From: Atherix ibis
Taxonomy: Eukaryota > Arthropoda > Insecta > Diptera > Athericidae
Direction of reading: 5' to 3'
NCBI GenBank assembly: GCA_958298945.1
Contig: OY282605.1
Span: 8,765,811 to 8,829,810 of the forward strand
Length of the DNA stretch: 64,000 nt
How positions within the stretch are numbered: position 1 is the first letter of the stretch; every line of letters begins with the position of its first letter. The notes under the pieces are model-generated. The model had not been told where the DNA came from. It saw only the letters and a program-made list of their open reading frames with translations, and searched no databases. Shown in pieces: positions 45,781 to 56,399 of the stretch. Both the position numbers and the translations under genes were made by a program.

Positions 45781-46060
45781 TCATTGAAATAATGTTCATT
45801 TGTTTAATGGATGAGGTAAAATTTCATATTTCAAATCATTAAACTTATGAACAGTTGCTTGAGGTACATGTGGTCTGATACTGTGAATTACACCTTTTGC
45901 TGTCCACCGTACGGTCGCCAAAACCTTTTATAGATGAATGCTTAGCTTCAAGACATTGCGCAGATTGTACGGTGATTATCATCCCTGATCCACCTTCCAT
46001 CACAGAAGACAATCCACAAATTTCTAGCCCATGTTTTATGCCTTTCCGTTTATCCATCTT
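45781..46060 (-). mobile_element. Cecropia/Hsmar1-type mariner fragment
   Basis: The minus strand reads VLATVRWTAKGVIH (about 45945-45905) joined directly to RPHVPQATVHKFNDLKYEIL and PHP (about 45890-45820). In related transposases these blocks (ATVWWxxKGVIHY and NARPHxxQxTxxKLxELxYE) are some 55-60 residues apart, so a deletion has removed the stretch holding the second catalytic Asp. Weak upstream similarity reaches about 46060. Confidence 0.6.
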
Positions 46061-46740
46061 TTTTATAGATATCTCTAAACGGTTAGATTAGCCACAATTC
46101 TTTATCTGACGCGGCTAATGACACAAGATTAATTATTGCAATAAACCCACCCATGAATGCACTGAATATAAAAAAAGAAGTCCTTTGGTGGAATTCTTTG
46201 CAGATATTTATAGATGAACACATTCGATTGGCGGCAATGTGAAGGTCGCCTTCTTAGGTTATATTTAATATGTCTAAGCAATACTATAGCTGCCAAAGAC
46301 ATAAGATTGCTGATCAAAACTTTTGAATAGAGTCAGTATTTCCATTTAAAAGTTCGATCATCAACCATACGTTTTTTTTTGTAGAGAAGAAATACTAAAC
46401 AAATTAAGGCGATCTGTATATAGTATATCGAACTGACTGACCTTATTCTATATAGAGAGTTTCATATCTAGTCTAATCCCTAAATCGGTAACAGACTGTA
46501 CACGTTTTTATATTAATTTCTTTCAAAAGAACAGTCAAAAACTGGAGAAGTGAGACCTATAGAAAATTACTTTTTTTTAAATTTTAGTAGTAGGACTTTT
46601 TTCAAATTTAATAGCAAGAGTTTTTGGCAATACTGCATATAGGCTTCCATATTTTTTCAAAATTTAGTAGCAAGAGTTTTGGGTAATATTCCAGAGTTTA
46701 CCTTCACACGGCTTCCAAGTTAATCCCTCGCAAACCGTTC
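46061..46740. other. No gene recognised
   Basis: AT-rich. A direct repeat of AAATTTARTAGYAAGAGTTTT occurs near 46607 and 46660. Confidence 0.4.
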
Positions 46741-47420
46741 GTACTAATTTCAACCTCATTCGGTAACTATGCGATCCTAAAGATCGCGTTACGGAAAATT
46801 GAACAGTAACTACGCGACCCTAAAGATAAGTGAAGAGTGCGTTACGGAAAATGGAACAGCGAAATTTGGAGCAAAAATGCATGGTGAATCCTCGAGTTTG
46901 CCCAAGGTTATTGTTGGCATAAAGCAATTTGGGAGAGTCAAGAAACAGAAGAAGGCGAACCTTGCCATTGACGGGACTTCATCATTTAAAGCCGATGAAA
47001 ATGTGGAATGAGTGAGGGCTCTTATAAGGTCAGAACGTCTGTTACAATAAAGATGCTCAAAAATGTCAGAGAGGGTCTCTTTAGTTAATATTGAAGCTTC
47101 CAGACATACTTGGATGCTCCAACAATGGCAATTTCGCCTGTCACATAGTATCTTCATAAACAATTTTTTCCCGGAAATTTTGGCGGTCCCACCATCCGCT
47201 TATTCACCTTTGTTTTTCAAAACAATAAAATCGGAAAGAATGTAACCGAGGAGCTGAAGGTGATTCTAATTGAAGCCTTCCTACACTACAACGAATAGCG
47301 TAAATAACGCCTCGGTCTATGTATAGTTGTCCAAAGGATCTATTTTGAAGAGGATAACATTGATGTATAAAATATAAAATGAAATTGTTGTTAAAACAGA
47401 AAATCTTCCTATTAATTTTC
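46741..47420 (+). mobile_element. Family A mariner, decayed, nearly full coding span
   Basis: Plus-strand frames include GTSSFKADENVE and VRALIRSERLLTIKML (linker and second HTH, compare DNVELVRALV at 33.5 kb), then after a gap a PTIRLFTFV-like remnant of the PPYSPDL block, GKNVTEELKVILIEAFLHYN (about 47238-47295) and YFEEDNIDV (about 47341-47370). An N-terminal stretch of about 50 bp is duplicated (46760-46805 and 46806-46858, both with GTTACGGAAAATKGAACAG). Confidence 0.6.
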
Positions 47421-47655
47421 TGCCACAACCCATTCATCAATTCGTGTAAATTGTTAAATCCCCCTGAATGTGAAAGCGGCCTCTTATATTAAAGAAAATC
47501 TCTTATATTAAAAGAATTTTGGTCCTTAATGACAAGAATTGATAGCATTCGACGTTCGTATTGACCTTAAAAAAATTTAAGATATTTTTAAATCTAGAGT
47601 TTGGTCTAAAATTAGTAACTGCATCGTCAAATATAATAAAGACAATTTTTTTCAC

Positions 47656-48075
47656 GACGCATACCGTGCGTTATTGATAAAAAATTCGACCAAATAGTGT
47701 AAATCCTACGCCAATGGTTCAAAAACACGAAAAAAGCTATTTGCTTAAGCCAATTTTTATCCTGGACGCATACCATGCGTCATTGATAAAAAATTCCACA
47801 AAATAGTGTTTATTCTGCGCTAATGGTTAAAAAGATACGAAAAAAGCTATTTGCTTAGGACACATTTTTTTTTGAGGACGCATACCGTACGTCATTGATA
47901 AAAAATTCCACCAAATATTGTATATCCTGCGCTAATATTTAAAAACTCGCAAAAAATGCTATTTGATTTGTCCAAATTTTTGTTTTTCAGAACTGCGCTA
48001 ATATTTATACTTAATAGTATATATTCTGCACGAATGGTTAAAAAATATGAAACAAGCTATTTGCTTAGGTCTGAT
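47656..48075. repeat. ~110-bp tandem repeat, about 4 copies
   Basis: GACGCATACCRTRCGTYATT begins units at 47656, 47765 and 47877; a fourth, degenerate unit (47990-48075) retains the GCGCTAAT and AAGCTATTTGCTTAGG parts. Each unit includes GATAAAAAATTC and CACCAAATAGTG-like phrases. The start of unit 2 is a small palindrome, ACGCAT-ACC-ATGCGT. No coding content. Confidence 0.9.
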
Positions 48076-49100
48076 TGGATTTATAATCTATTTAAAAGAA
48101 TTTTAATAGTCATTAAATAAAATTGAGTCTAAAATGTACATTAAATTGTTACCATTGGTCGGGGCTAGGGGTTATTATGTAAGAGTATTTATGTAGTGGA
48201 AGTTATAATACGTATCAGTCAAGTTTGGATATTTATTTAGTGAATTTATTGATTTTCTTTTATATTTTATGTACTTTGTTGAAATATTTCTTTTATAGCA
48301 TACACTATATCAAAGCTAATCGTCAGATGCAAATATGTACAATTTGAACACGCAAAATATTTGTTAACGTTTCAGATTTTTTTTTTACCTGTTTCAGAAA
48401 ATGTAATTTTTTTACTATGTTTTATTTTGTTTTATTTTTTTTTTTCTTTTGTAATGTGAAAAGAGCAAAGCATTTGGAAAAATTATTATGCTCGCATGTA
48501 ACGATTTATTCTATAGGAAAAAAAATGGCGCATTCAAAAATGTTGCTTTGTTCTCTATTGTATTTCAATGGCAAACTCTATAATATCTGCTCCCCTCTGT
48601 GGCGTTTTTTCTTCTTCTTGAAAAGTATGGAAAAATGTGAAACTGTAGCAGAACAGTGAAAACATCGCAAAAAAGTGAAAATACGTTCTTTAAATTGGGT
48701 AAAAATCAGCAATTTTCCATTTTCACATATTCGAAAATTTTTATACGATTTCTCATTCATAGATGACCAATTTACTTCTTATTTTTCCATTCTGAATGAA
48801 TAGTACCCAATAGAGCAAATTTCAATTATTTGGTGAATAAACTCTTTGTGATTGTATAATTTTGTGGAAAGTATTTAAAAGTCAATTTAATTTTGTGTAT
48901 TCTCAAAATAAAAATGGTTGTAACGAATTCTTTATAAAAAAATAATGATTAAAATGTTTTGAAAAAGTTGTGATAATAATTTTTCAACATTTTTTTAAGG
49001 ACCCCCAATTCCGTGAATGGTGTTTAGGAATTATCCAATTTAAATTTCGGAAGTAATGTGAAATAAAATACATTTTAAATCTTGTTATTATGCATGGTCT
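48076..49100. other. AT-rich DNA, no gene recognised
   Basis: Homopolymer-rich; no motif recognised. Confidence 0.45.
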
Positions 49101-50022
49101 ATAATATTATTTAAATAGCCGCCATGACGCAGACAATGCATTGTTGCAGGAATTGATCCTTTTGAGGAAATTTTTGGTAGCTTTGCACTGTAATTCGGCT
49201 ATTTCTGCACAGACATTGCATTTTAAATGCTCTAAAAATTGAGAATTGTCTCTGTTACTAGTGTCTTTAGCGAAGCCTCATAACCAAAAAATACGTTTTT
49301 TAGCTTAGCCTTAAGCGACATCAAATTGGACGATCTTAAATACTAATTTATATCAGCAAATTTTGAAATTACGCTTCATTAGAACGACTCGATTAATAAA
49401 GCCAAAACTTGTCGTGTTGTAAGGCTTTGTTGAGATCACATGTGGTCGAGCTGGAAATTTTCAAGTTCAGGTCAAAAAAGTCGGTTATCATATGGCAATA
49501 GCGCACAGAATTGGCAGCTATGAACTAGAGTCCTTTATTTTGTAAGAAATACGGGCAAATAACAACTTTAGACTAAAATGCACACCATTTTATGCGAACA
49601 CAGAGTCACTTGTGGGTTTTCAGAGCCACAGATATTGTAATTTCTCTTATTAACGTATCAACAGAACAAGAAATGAGTCTTTCTAGACCAAAATGCACAC
49701 CAGTCAGTCAAATGCCACATTTAGATCAAAATGTACACCAGTCAGTCCATTTTTTGCGAATACAATGGCTTCTTCAGTGTCTCTTGTGGGTTTTCAGAGC
49801 CCCACATATTGTAATTTATTTTATTGACATATCCACCGAACAAGAAATGAGTCTTTTTGCTCAAACAAATTGTAGAAACCTTAACAATTTCAATACATTG
49901 TTCAGTTGTTAGCCGATCCATAATGTAAAATGGCAGATCTTTAATCAAATAAATGCCACCTTGAATACGTATATAATATTCGTTTGACTGACAGAGCTGT
50001 ACTTTCCGAGCAACAAAATAGA
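49101..50022 (-). mobile_element. DD41D-type transposon, internally deleted and partly duplicated
   Basis: Frame 49948-49742 reads MDRLTTEQCIEIVKVSTICL directly followed by SKKTHFLFGGYVNKINYNMW and GSENPQETLKK. The N-terminal HTH start is thus fused to the first catalytic region (FSDEAHF, here KTHF), with HTH 2 missing. A second copy of the GxYVNK-GSENPQ segment lies at about 49600-49680, giving a tandem duplication. Decayed frames to 49101 keep only hints of the C terminus. The 5' end near 50022 matches those at 50236-50335 and 50755-50875. Confidence 0.75.
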
Positions 50023-50232
50023 TAACCCTTTACAAATTATTGCGGTATCACCTGCAAACGTTGCCAATAATACATCATCTTGAATGTCTCTGGTATACTT
50101 AGTACAGAATAGGGCTAAGTATATTACCTAGCGGTACACCAGCCTTAAGGTCTGAGTATTCGTTTCCGTATCTGACTCTAAATTTCCTCTCTGATATATA
50201 TGATCTCGGAAAATTGTTTTGGTAGATTTTTA
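50020..50232 (-). mobile_element. Jockey-clade reverse transcriptase fragment
   Basis: The minus strand reads NLPKQFSEIIYIRE, RVRYGNEYSDLKAGVPLGN (RT block GVPQGS, here GVPLGN), ILSPILY, a TRDIQDDVLL-like stretch, and ATFAGDTAIICKGL, where the catalytic FADD box has become FAGD. Frameshifted and inactive. Closely similar to 55975-56340. Confidence 0.75.
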
Positions 50233-50340
50233 TGGTCAATACATTGTTCAGTTGTTAGTCGTCCATAATGTAAAATGGCAAACCTTAAATCAAATAAATA
50301 CCGGGACTTTCCGAGTAACAAAATGGATAACTCTTCACAC
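50233..50340 (-). repeat. Extra copy of a DD41D transposon 5' end
   Basis: Repeats 49898-50030: CATTGTTCAGTTGTTAG, CCATAATGTAAAATGGCA, AATCAAATAAAT and GAGTAACAAAATGGATAAC in the same order, but lacks the palindrome. Confidence 0.75.
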
Positions 50341-50754
50341 AAAAAACACAAAAAAATTTGATAAAAGAGAAAATAAAAACAATACGTAAATTCTATATAT
50401 GCAAACTTAATTTTTTGTTGTTGATTTTACTGTAAGATAAACTAAACAGATGGCGTTACATTTATTAAAAACTGTAGCCTTGTCGGATTAATCAGGTCAG
50501 CAACCGCCGGGCAGCAGCACCAACCGGCAGGAAGATAATCAGTCGTCTGACAGTAGTTATCACGTGGCAATTACAATTTTATTGTAAATTTTGGCAATTT
50601 TTACTAAAAGAATAATGTTTTACATAAACAAATTTATTTATTTAAAAGGTAAGACATTTTCACATTTTGGCTGACAATCATAATTTCCTCTTAAAATTGA
50701 ATCTCTAAACTAAACTAATGCTGGTTTTTTTAAAATTTATCGCATAAATTGTTG
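50341..50754. other. No gene recognised
   Basis: A short GC-richer patch at 50490-50560 (CAGCAACCGCCGGGCAGCAG) has no recognised content. Confidence 0.4.
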
Positions 50755-50875
50755 GTCCATATTGTAAAATGGCAAACCATACGTCAAATAAATGCCACCT
50801 TGAATGACATATACGTTTGACAGCTGTCAAATGACGGGGTTGTGCTTTCCGAAACACGTTATGGATAACGTGTTA
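50755..50875 (-). repeat. DD41D transposon 5' end with intact palindrome
   Basis: Third local copy of the terminus: GTCCATATTGTAAAATGGCA, AATAAATGCCACCTTGAATG, then TTTGACAGCTGTCAAA (50816-50831) and a GGATAACG end. No transposase follows beyond a few codons. Confidence 0.75.
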
Positions 50876-52340
50876 TTTTGGTAAAACAAAATAATTTGTG
50901 GTAGAATTCCTTATTTTTGCCACTACAATCCATAAAACTGTAGTTAATAAATGCAAATCTTAAAAAACTTAACCTAAACATTTCCATCTTAAAGATTTAA
51001 ATTTTTTTTTAAGGAAAATTAATTTTTATTTGGAAGTGAAAATCTCCCATTTCCCAATCAATAATAAATTTGTGGTTTTTCATTATCAAAAATAGTCTCA
51101 AAATGAAAATCTTCAAAATTGATTTCTTTTGCCTTGAATTTTCTAATCGAATTTCCCCATTTTTCTCTACAAAGTAAACTCAATCGGAGAGCACCACATA
51201 AACGGTTAGTAGGCGGAGGGGCATCTGCAAAAATTAATACAAAATCGATTAAACTTTTTCGGTGAAATGAAAGGAATTGTGAACTTTTCCGGCCTTATGG
51301 ACTTTTAATTTTCAATTTGAATATGGGAAAAAGCTTAGATTAATCTTATTTGAGCAATTAGAAAATTTTCTTTGAATTCAAAGAAAAAGTTAAAGGAAAT
51401 TTTTCAATTATTTAAAAAAAAATCGAAAGACGCGATAATGTTAAATTAAACTAGAAAAAAAATGTCGAAAAGGATAAATGTATAAAAAAACAGATAACTT
51501 ATAGTCCCTAAAAGAGAAAATACAGGAAAATTGTAACTTTTTTTTAAGGATTTTAATACTACAATATATTTTCTGCGCGAACAAAACTCGGGTGGATGTT
51601 GGAGTCTTGATAGCTTTTAATGCTGATTTTCAATCCAAAATTGATTTTTCTCCATTGCGAAGGTTCCTTTTTTTTTCTCATCATACGCTGACTGGTGGAA
51701 GATAAATTTATCCAAAAAAAAAAATCGAAATGTATTAACTTGTCGATTGCAGATGTTTAAGATGAAATTTGTTCAGCTCTTTTCTTCAAGTTTCCTTTTT
51801 CTGATTTTTCTCATATTTCGCTTTTCCTGCTCTTTTCAATTTAATACAAATAAAATTCAAATTTTACACCAATTTTTTCTTCTTGTCAGTCTGTAGAGTA
51901 GAAATTGGCCTTTAGCTATATAGTCTCGAGCTTATTTTGCCAAAAAATAAGGGATGAAATGACAAAATAAAACTGGGTAAATTCATACCTTCCCATTTTT
52001 TTCTTATATTCTTACTTTCTTCGAAGGAAGAAAAAAAAGTTATAACAAACATCTGGAAAAAGATCTGTACTTTTTGTTTAGATAAAATTCACGTTTATCT
52101 TATTTACTATTGAATTTAGTTTTTAAAACGAAGGAAAAAACATCTGAAAGATGTCGAATATGAAAAAAAAATGGAGGACTTTTGACAGAAATATGAGATA
52201 CGAACTATGAAGGTAAAAATATGAGAGTTTTTAATAAATGTCTGATATTTTATTGGTGAATGTTTAACTAAAAAATTGAGCAGTCGAATTTCGTTTGTAT
52301 GTAAGGTCACTAAGATATGAGCCAGGGCTCATTTTCATAG
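50876..52340. other. AT-rich DNA, no gene recognised
   Basis: No transposon or exon signature found. Confidence 0.45.
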
Positions 52341-53760
52341 CACCACGACCGTGAGGACATTTGGCGGCTACAAGTATCGTGTGAGTGGACGTTACCAGTT
52401 GCCTAAATAAAGCTGGTCTGTTTTTAGTAGCTTGGACCAATTAGAGTTAGTTAAATTTTATGTAGTTTGCTGGCTTTCACTCAAAATGTGTGGAATAGTT
52501 ATTAGAACGCCACAGGGTTGGTACATAGGACGGATGTGGTTTTCAAAAAGAAAGTTATGACTGAGAGCAGTAATTTCGTGCAGAATTTCGGTTGAGAAGA
52601 CTGGTTTGTTGGTAGTTGGCCGATGAGATGTTAAAAAGCTTTTGCTATAAGTCCACAGTCTGTGTTTTTACATGTGGCTGAGAATATTGTTTGCCATTCT
52701 GTTAATAGGCGAGGCATATTGGGGATAACTGTGAGCACAGAACGCCGGATAGTATTTCCCGCCAACTGATCAGCACGTTCATTTCCCATGAGTCCCACAT
52801 GACCCCCGGCACCCAACGAAGCTCAACTCTCCTATTGTTTTGTAGACTATGTCGAATGGGTCGCTTATAGCGTTGAGGTTGGCTTGGCTGTACAGTAAAG
52901 ATGATGGTTCTGCGTTAATTGATATAACCGACAGAAATATCAACAGCGGCTTTTATAGCCCACAGCTTCCCATAATACGGAGCTGCCCTATACGAAAAGA
53001 CTATACTGAATTTGGGTTCCATTGACCTAAAAACTGCAAATGAAGTCGGTCGCCGCATTTGTTAAAAGAAGTACACCATCTAACTGTCCGAAAAAAAGTT
53101 GCCTGTAAGTAGACGGGCCGGTAAAAGCCTTCTTAAACCTATTTAGGGACGTAGATATTCTCAACTTCGTTTGAGAATAACACCGTTCCCAACTACGGCT
53201 TCCAATCTGGATGTGGAACGGAAGTTTAGTAGCGGACGGAGAGAGTCTAAGGATTTATCTCTAATGTTGAAATTATTAGCAATGCGGAGGATGAATTCCT
53301 TTCCGAGTTGGGGGAAGTTTTGACTAAATTATGGAGAGGATAATTATCGAAGTAAAGAAAACTTAACAGCTACTTCGATACGTCTTGTCTCTGTTATTGG
53401 ACGTTGGTCACTCTAATAGCTTCAACCTATCTGACCTTACACTTACCACTGACTAAACCTTAACCCATATTAGGGATAGCTGTATTGCTCCCACCAACTG
53501 ATCGGAATCATTTCCCATGATTCCCACATGACCCGGCACCCAACGCAACTCGGCACTCCTATTATTAAGTAGGCTTCGTCGAATCTCGTTGAAAATAGGA
53601 TTATTCAGGGTCGCTAAAAGCGTTGGGGCGGCTTGGTTGTCAGTAAAGGTAATGGAAAGACTCCACAAAGTGGATCACGAATTTGGTTGCCATTGAACTC
53701 AATAGCTGCAAAAAACAAAATTGTATCAACGTCGTTTGCCGCATCTTTGAAAAAAATACA
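52341..53760 (-). mobile_element. LINE fragment with two RNase H-domain copies
   Basis: Two collinear minus-strand stretches encode the end of an RNase H domain. The first (about 52990-52631) includes LWAIKAAVDISVG-like sequence and GHVGLMGNERADQLAGNTIR. The second (53668-53453) reads SITFTDNQAAPTLLATLNNP, EIRRSLLNNRSAELRWVPGH and VGIMGND. The Asp of TDN and the HxGxxGNxxAD motif are the usual RNase H landmarks; in the second copy ERAD is degraded. Such a domain after RT is found in I-type and related non-LTR elements, to which I tentatively assign it. Frameshifts throughout. Confidence 0.65.
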
Positions 53761-53764
53761 CATA

Positions 53765-54624
53765 CGAGCTCTGTTAAAAAAGTATCGAGAATTTTGTGTT
53801 TTTTTCAAAAATTATTTATTCATGAATATATATTTTGTTCCCTTCAAAGTAATCCCCACCAGATATTATACACTTGTGCCAACGTTTTTTCCAATCCTCG
53901 AAGCACTTCAAAAAATCAATTTTTGTGATCTTGTTCAGCTCATCCTTCGATGCCGTCTTTATCTCCTCAATCGTACCCTAGCATCGTCCTTTCAAGGGGC
54001 TCTTCAGTTTCGGGAACAAGAAAAGGTCACAGAGGGCCAGATCTGTGGAATACGGTGGCTGCGGCATTATTAATGTGGCCAAAAATGGCAAAAGCCAATT
54101 TTTCTTCTTCTACAAATCCGGACGTTTCTGACGGATTGCTTCGCGCTACTTGCGCATAACTTACAGGTAATATTCCTTATTGAACGTTCTACCCTGCGGC
54201 AAGAACTCATGATGCACCACGCCCCTGCAATCGAAGAAGACTGTAACCAAAACCTTCACATTCGACCGAACTTGACGGTTTTTTCGGTCTTGGCTCGTAC
54301 GGCAGCTTCCATTGGTATTATTGAGCTTTGGTTTCCACGTCATAACCATAAACCCATGATTCGTCACCAGTTATGACCCTCTGGAGCAAATTTAGCAATG
54401 TTAATGCGATGCTGTTTTTGGTCAAAATTGAGCAAAAATCGAAGACGAGCCAAAAAACGTCCAAGCAAAGTAGCTGTCAAAAATAAACTGAACATTCAAA
54501 ATAATCGAACTTGTCGGCATAAGTGAGAGACATAAGTACCAACATAACGCCACAAAAAATCGAAAATCGAATATACGTAACCCGCGGAAATTCAAAATTC
54601 GCGATACTTTTTGAACAGACCTCG
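53765..54624 (-). mobile_element. Irritans-like mariner deletion derivative, 860 bp
   Basis: TA at 53763-53764 and 54625-54626. Left end CGAGCTCTGTTAAAAAAGTA; right end on the minus strand CGAGGTCTGTTCAAAAAGTA. The transposase lacks its whole N-terminal half. Frames from about 54420 read a DESWVYGYDVET-like stretch, PMEAAVRAKTEKTVKF, VLVTVFFDCRGVVHHEFLPQ and GRTFNKEYYL (54367-54161), later PPYSTDLALCDLFLFPKLK (third Asp kept, about 54050-53995) and a KCFEDWKKRWHKCIISGGDY C terminus. It sits inside the RNase H-bearing LINE. Confidence 0.88.
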
Positions 54625-54626
54625 TA

Positions 54627-54685
54627 ATTTGAGCCCGCCTAGCTGTTCGAAAAGAAGGTGGCCTGTACATAAAAAAGGGGTACAG
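54627..54685 (-). mobile_element. Continuation of the RNase H-bearing LINE
   Basis: CTAGCTGTTCGAAAAGAAGG then TGGCCTGTAC matches CTAACTGTCCGAAAAAAAGT then TGCCTGTAAG at about 53086-53111, which in the intact neighbouring copy follows directly after the sequence now found left of the mariner. Confidence 0.6.
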
Positions 54686-54961
54686 TTGACAATTTTACTT
54701 TATTTTCTAAAACTGGAATTTCTATTTTGAAAAACACCAAAACAATTTTTATCAAAATATTCGAATTTATTATTTTTTCTATAGAAAATTCCTGTTACCC
54801 TCAAAATAAATTAGATAAATTATCTTAAAACTAAACTATTCGTTTTGTTATCCATTCAAGTAAAATTAGTACTGAAATGTATATTCTAAACGCCACGATA
54901 CTAAAGTCCATTTGGCGACAAAAGATATTGGAATTAGGAAATTAAAGTATTAGCTTAGGAC

Positions 54962-55034
54962 ATATGCGGCAGTGGGCACGACCCCTTGGACGATGGTCCA
55001 GTACGCTAACGACTGTGCTAGCGGGTCGGCTCTA
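54962..55034 (-). repeat. tRNA-like (SINE-head) sequence
   Basis: The minus strand reads CTAGCACAGTCGTTAGCGTA then CTGGACCATCGTCCAAGGGG and TCGTGCCCACTGCCGC. A D-arm-like A box and an anticodon-arm hairpin (GGAC-CATC-GTCC) are visible. The T arm appears to have lost its GGTTCGAATC centre. It shares its head with 10359-10373. Confidence 0.5.
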
Positions 55035-55974
55035 AACTATTCTGATTTATATAAAAAGAAATATGAACAAAATTAATAAAGCGAACCCCATCAATTCTGT
55101 CATAATAGACTGATTATAATATTTCCAACATAAACACCCAGACTTAACCCGTTTTTACTTATGAATGGCGGCATAAGAGAATTTGTTGCTTTTTTCCTGT
55201 AGCTCTGTAGTTTTAATGTTTATGAACATTAACTTTCTTCAATCAATTATTAATGTTATGCCATTCATTCTATGAGTTAATACATAATAAATGTTCGTAA
55301 TTTGGAGAATACTATTGCGAAAATATCTTACTAATGAGCACGTGTAGAAATCTAAGAATATGTTATGCTATGCTTGTTCATTAGACCATATTGCCAAGGG
55401 TAACTGATTTTTCTTAAATTTCGTACACGTGCATATATAGCATATAGCTTCGATGGTAGACGCCATCACGACAATATGTAAACGCTCTTAGTTTTCACAT
55501 CAAATCATAATTGACACCTCATTATTACTATCCAGATAGCCATTATAATAACAATTACATTTTGTTACTGGATTTCTAAAAATAAACTATTATTTATTAA
55601 ATTAATTTGAATCAATATGCCCTAATACCACATCATTAAATTTTAGGGGTTGACCACAATTTCCCATTCAATTTTTAGAATTCGTTTTGTGGTTATTACA
55701 TTACACCTGTTGGTAATTAAGTCTAAAATCAATCATAGCTGTTAGATAAAATTCAGCTATTGTGTATTTTTGTCACAAAATTTGCAAAACGGGTAAGTGC
55801 AAATCTCAAAAGACTCTAACCCACTAAAAACACCTTCCTTGACATTATCACGAACGACTAATGACTTCAGTTTCGATGTTAGTTTTTAAAAAAAATATTA
55901 TTGCGTTTGGAGGTTGGTTTATGTTAATTCTTTAAGGGAAGTAATTGCCTTAGCAATGGTTACCCTCCTAATTC
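55035..55974. other. No gene recognised
   Basis: AT-rich; nothing matched. Confidence 0.45.
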
Positions 55975-56340
55975 GCGGGAGCTTAGTCCTTTTTAGGACT
56001 TCAATCGTTCACAATAATACATCGTCTTGATGTGAAATGTCTCTGGTATACATCAAGTAGAGAATAGGGCCAGGTGCACTACCTTGCGGTACACCAGCAT
56101 CTGACTCTAAATTTTCTCTTTGCTATATATGATCTCGAAAAATTGTTTTGGTAGATTTTTATGTAGCTTGTATTAAAGTCCTTCATTATCAAATGCCTGC
56201 GCAACATCATGAAAAATTGCTGGGAATACTTTTTTCGCATCAAATCATTTTCCAAGCTCATTAAGTCTGCCGGTGTTTTTTTGGTTCCCAAAACGGTTTT
56301 CTTTTCAAAATTTTCAAACGATTTCAATATTTTAGTCAAA
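55975..56340 (-). mobile_element. Jockey-clade reverse transcriptase fragment
   Basis: The minus strand reads VFPAIFHDVAQAFDNEGL (the first catalytic Asp region of RT), YKLHKNLPKQFFEIIYSKEK and, after a frameshift, AGVPQGSAPGPILYLMYTRD (GVPQGS block). The FADD region is missing. Same family as 50020-50232, which retains FAGD. Confidence 0.78.
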
Positions 56341-56399
56341 ATGATGCGTCAAAATTTCTTATAAATTAACGTAAAATAACATTTTTTTTCAGTTGTAAT

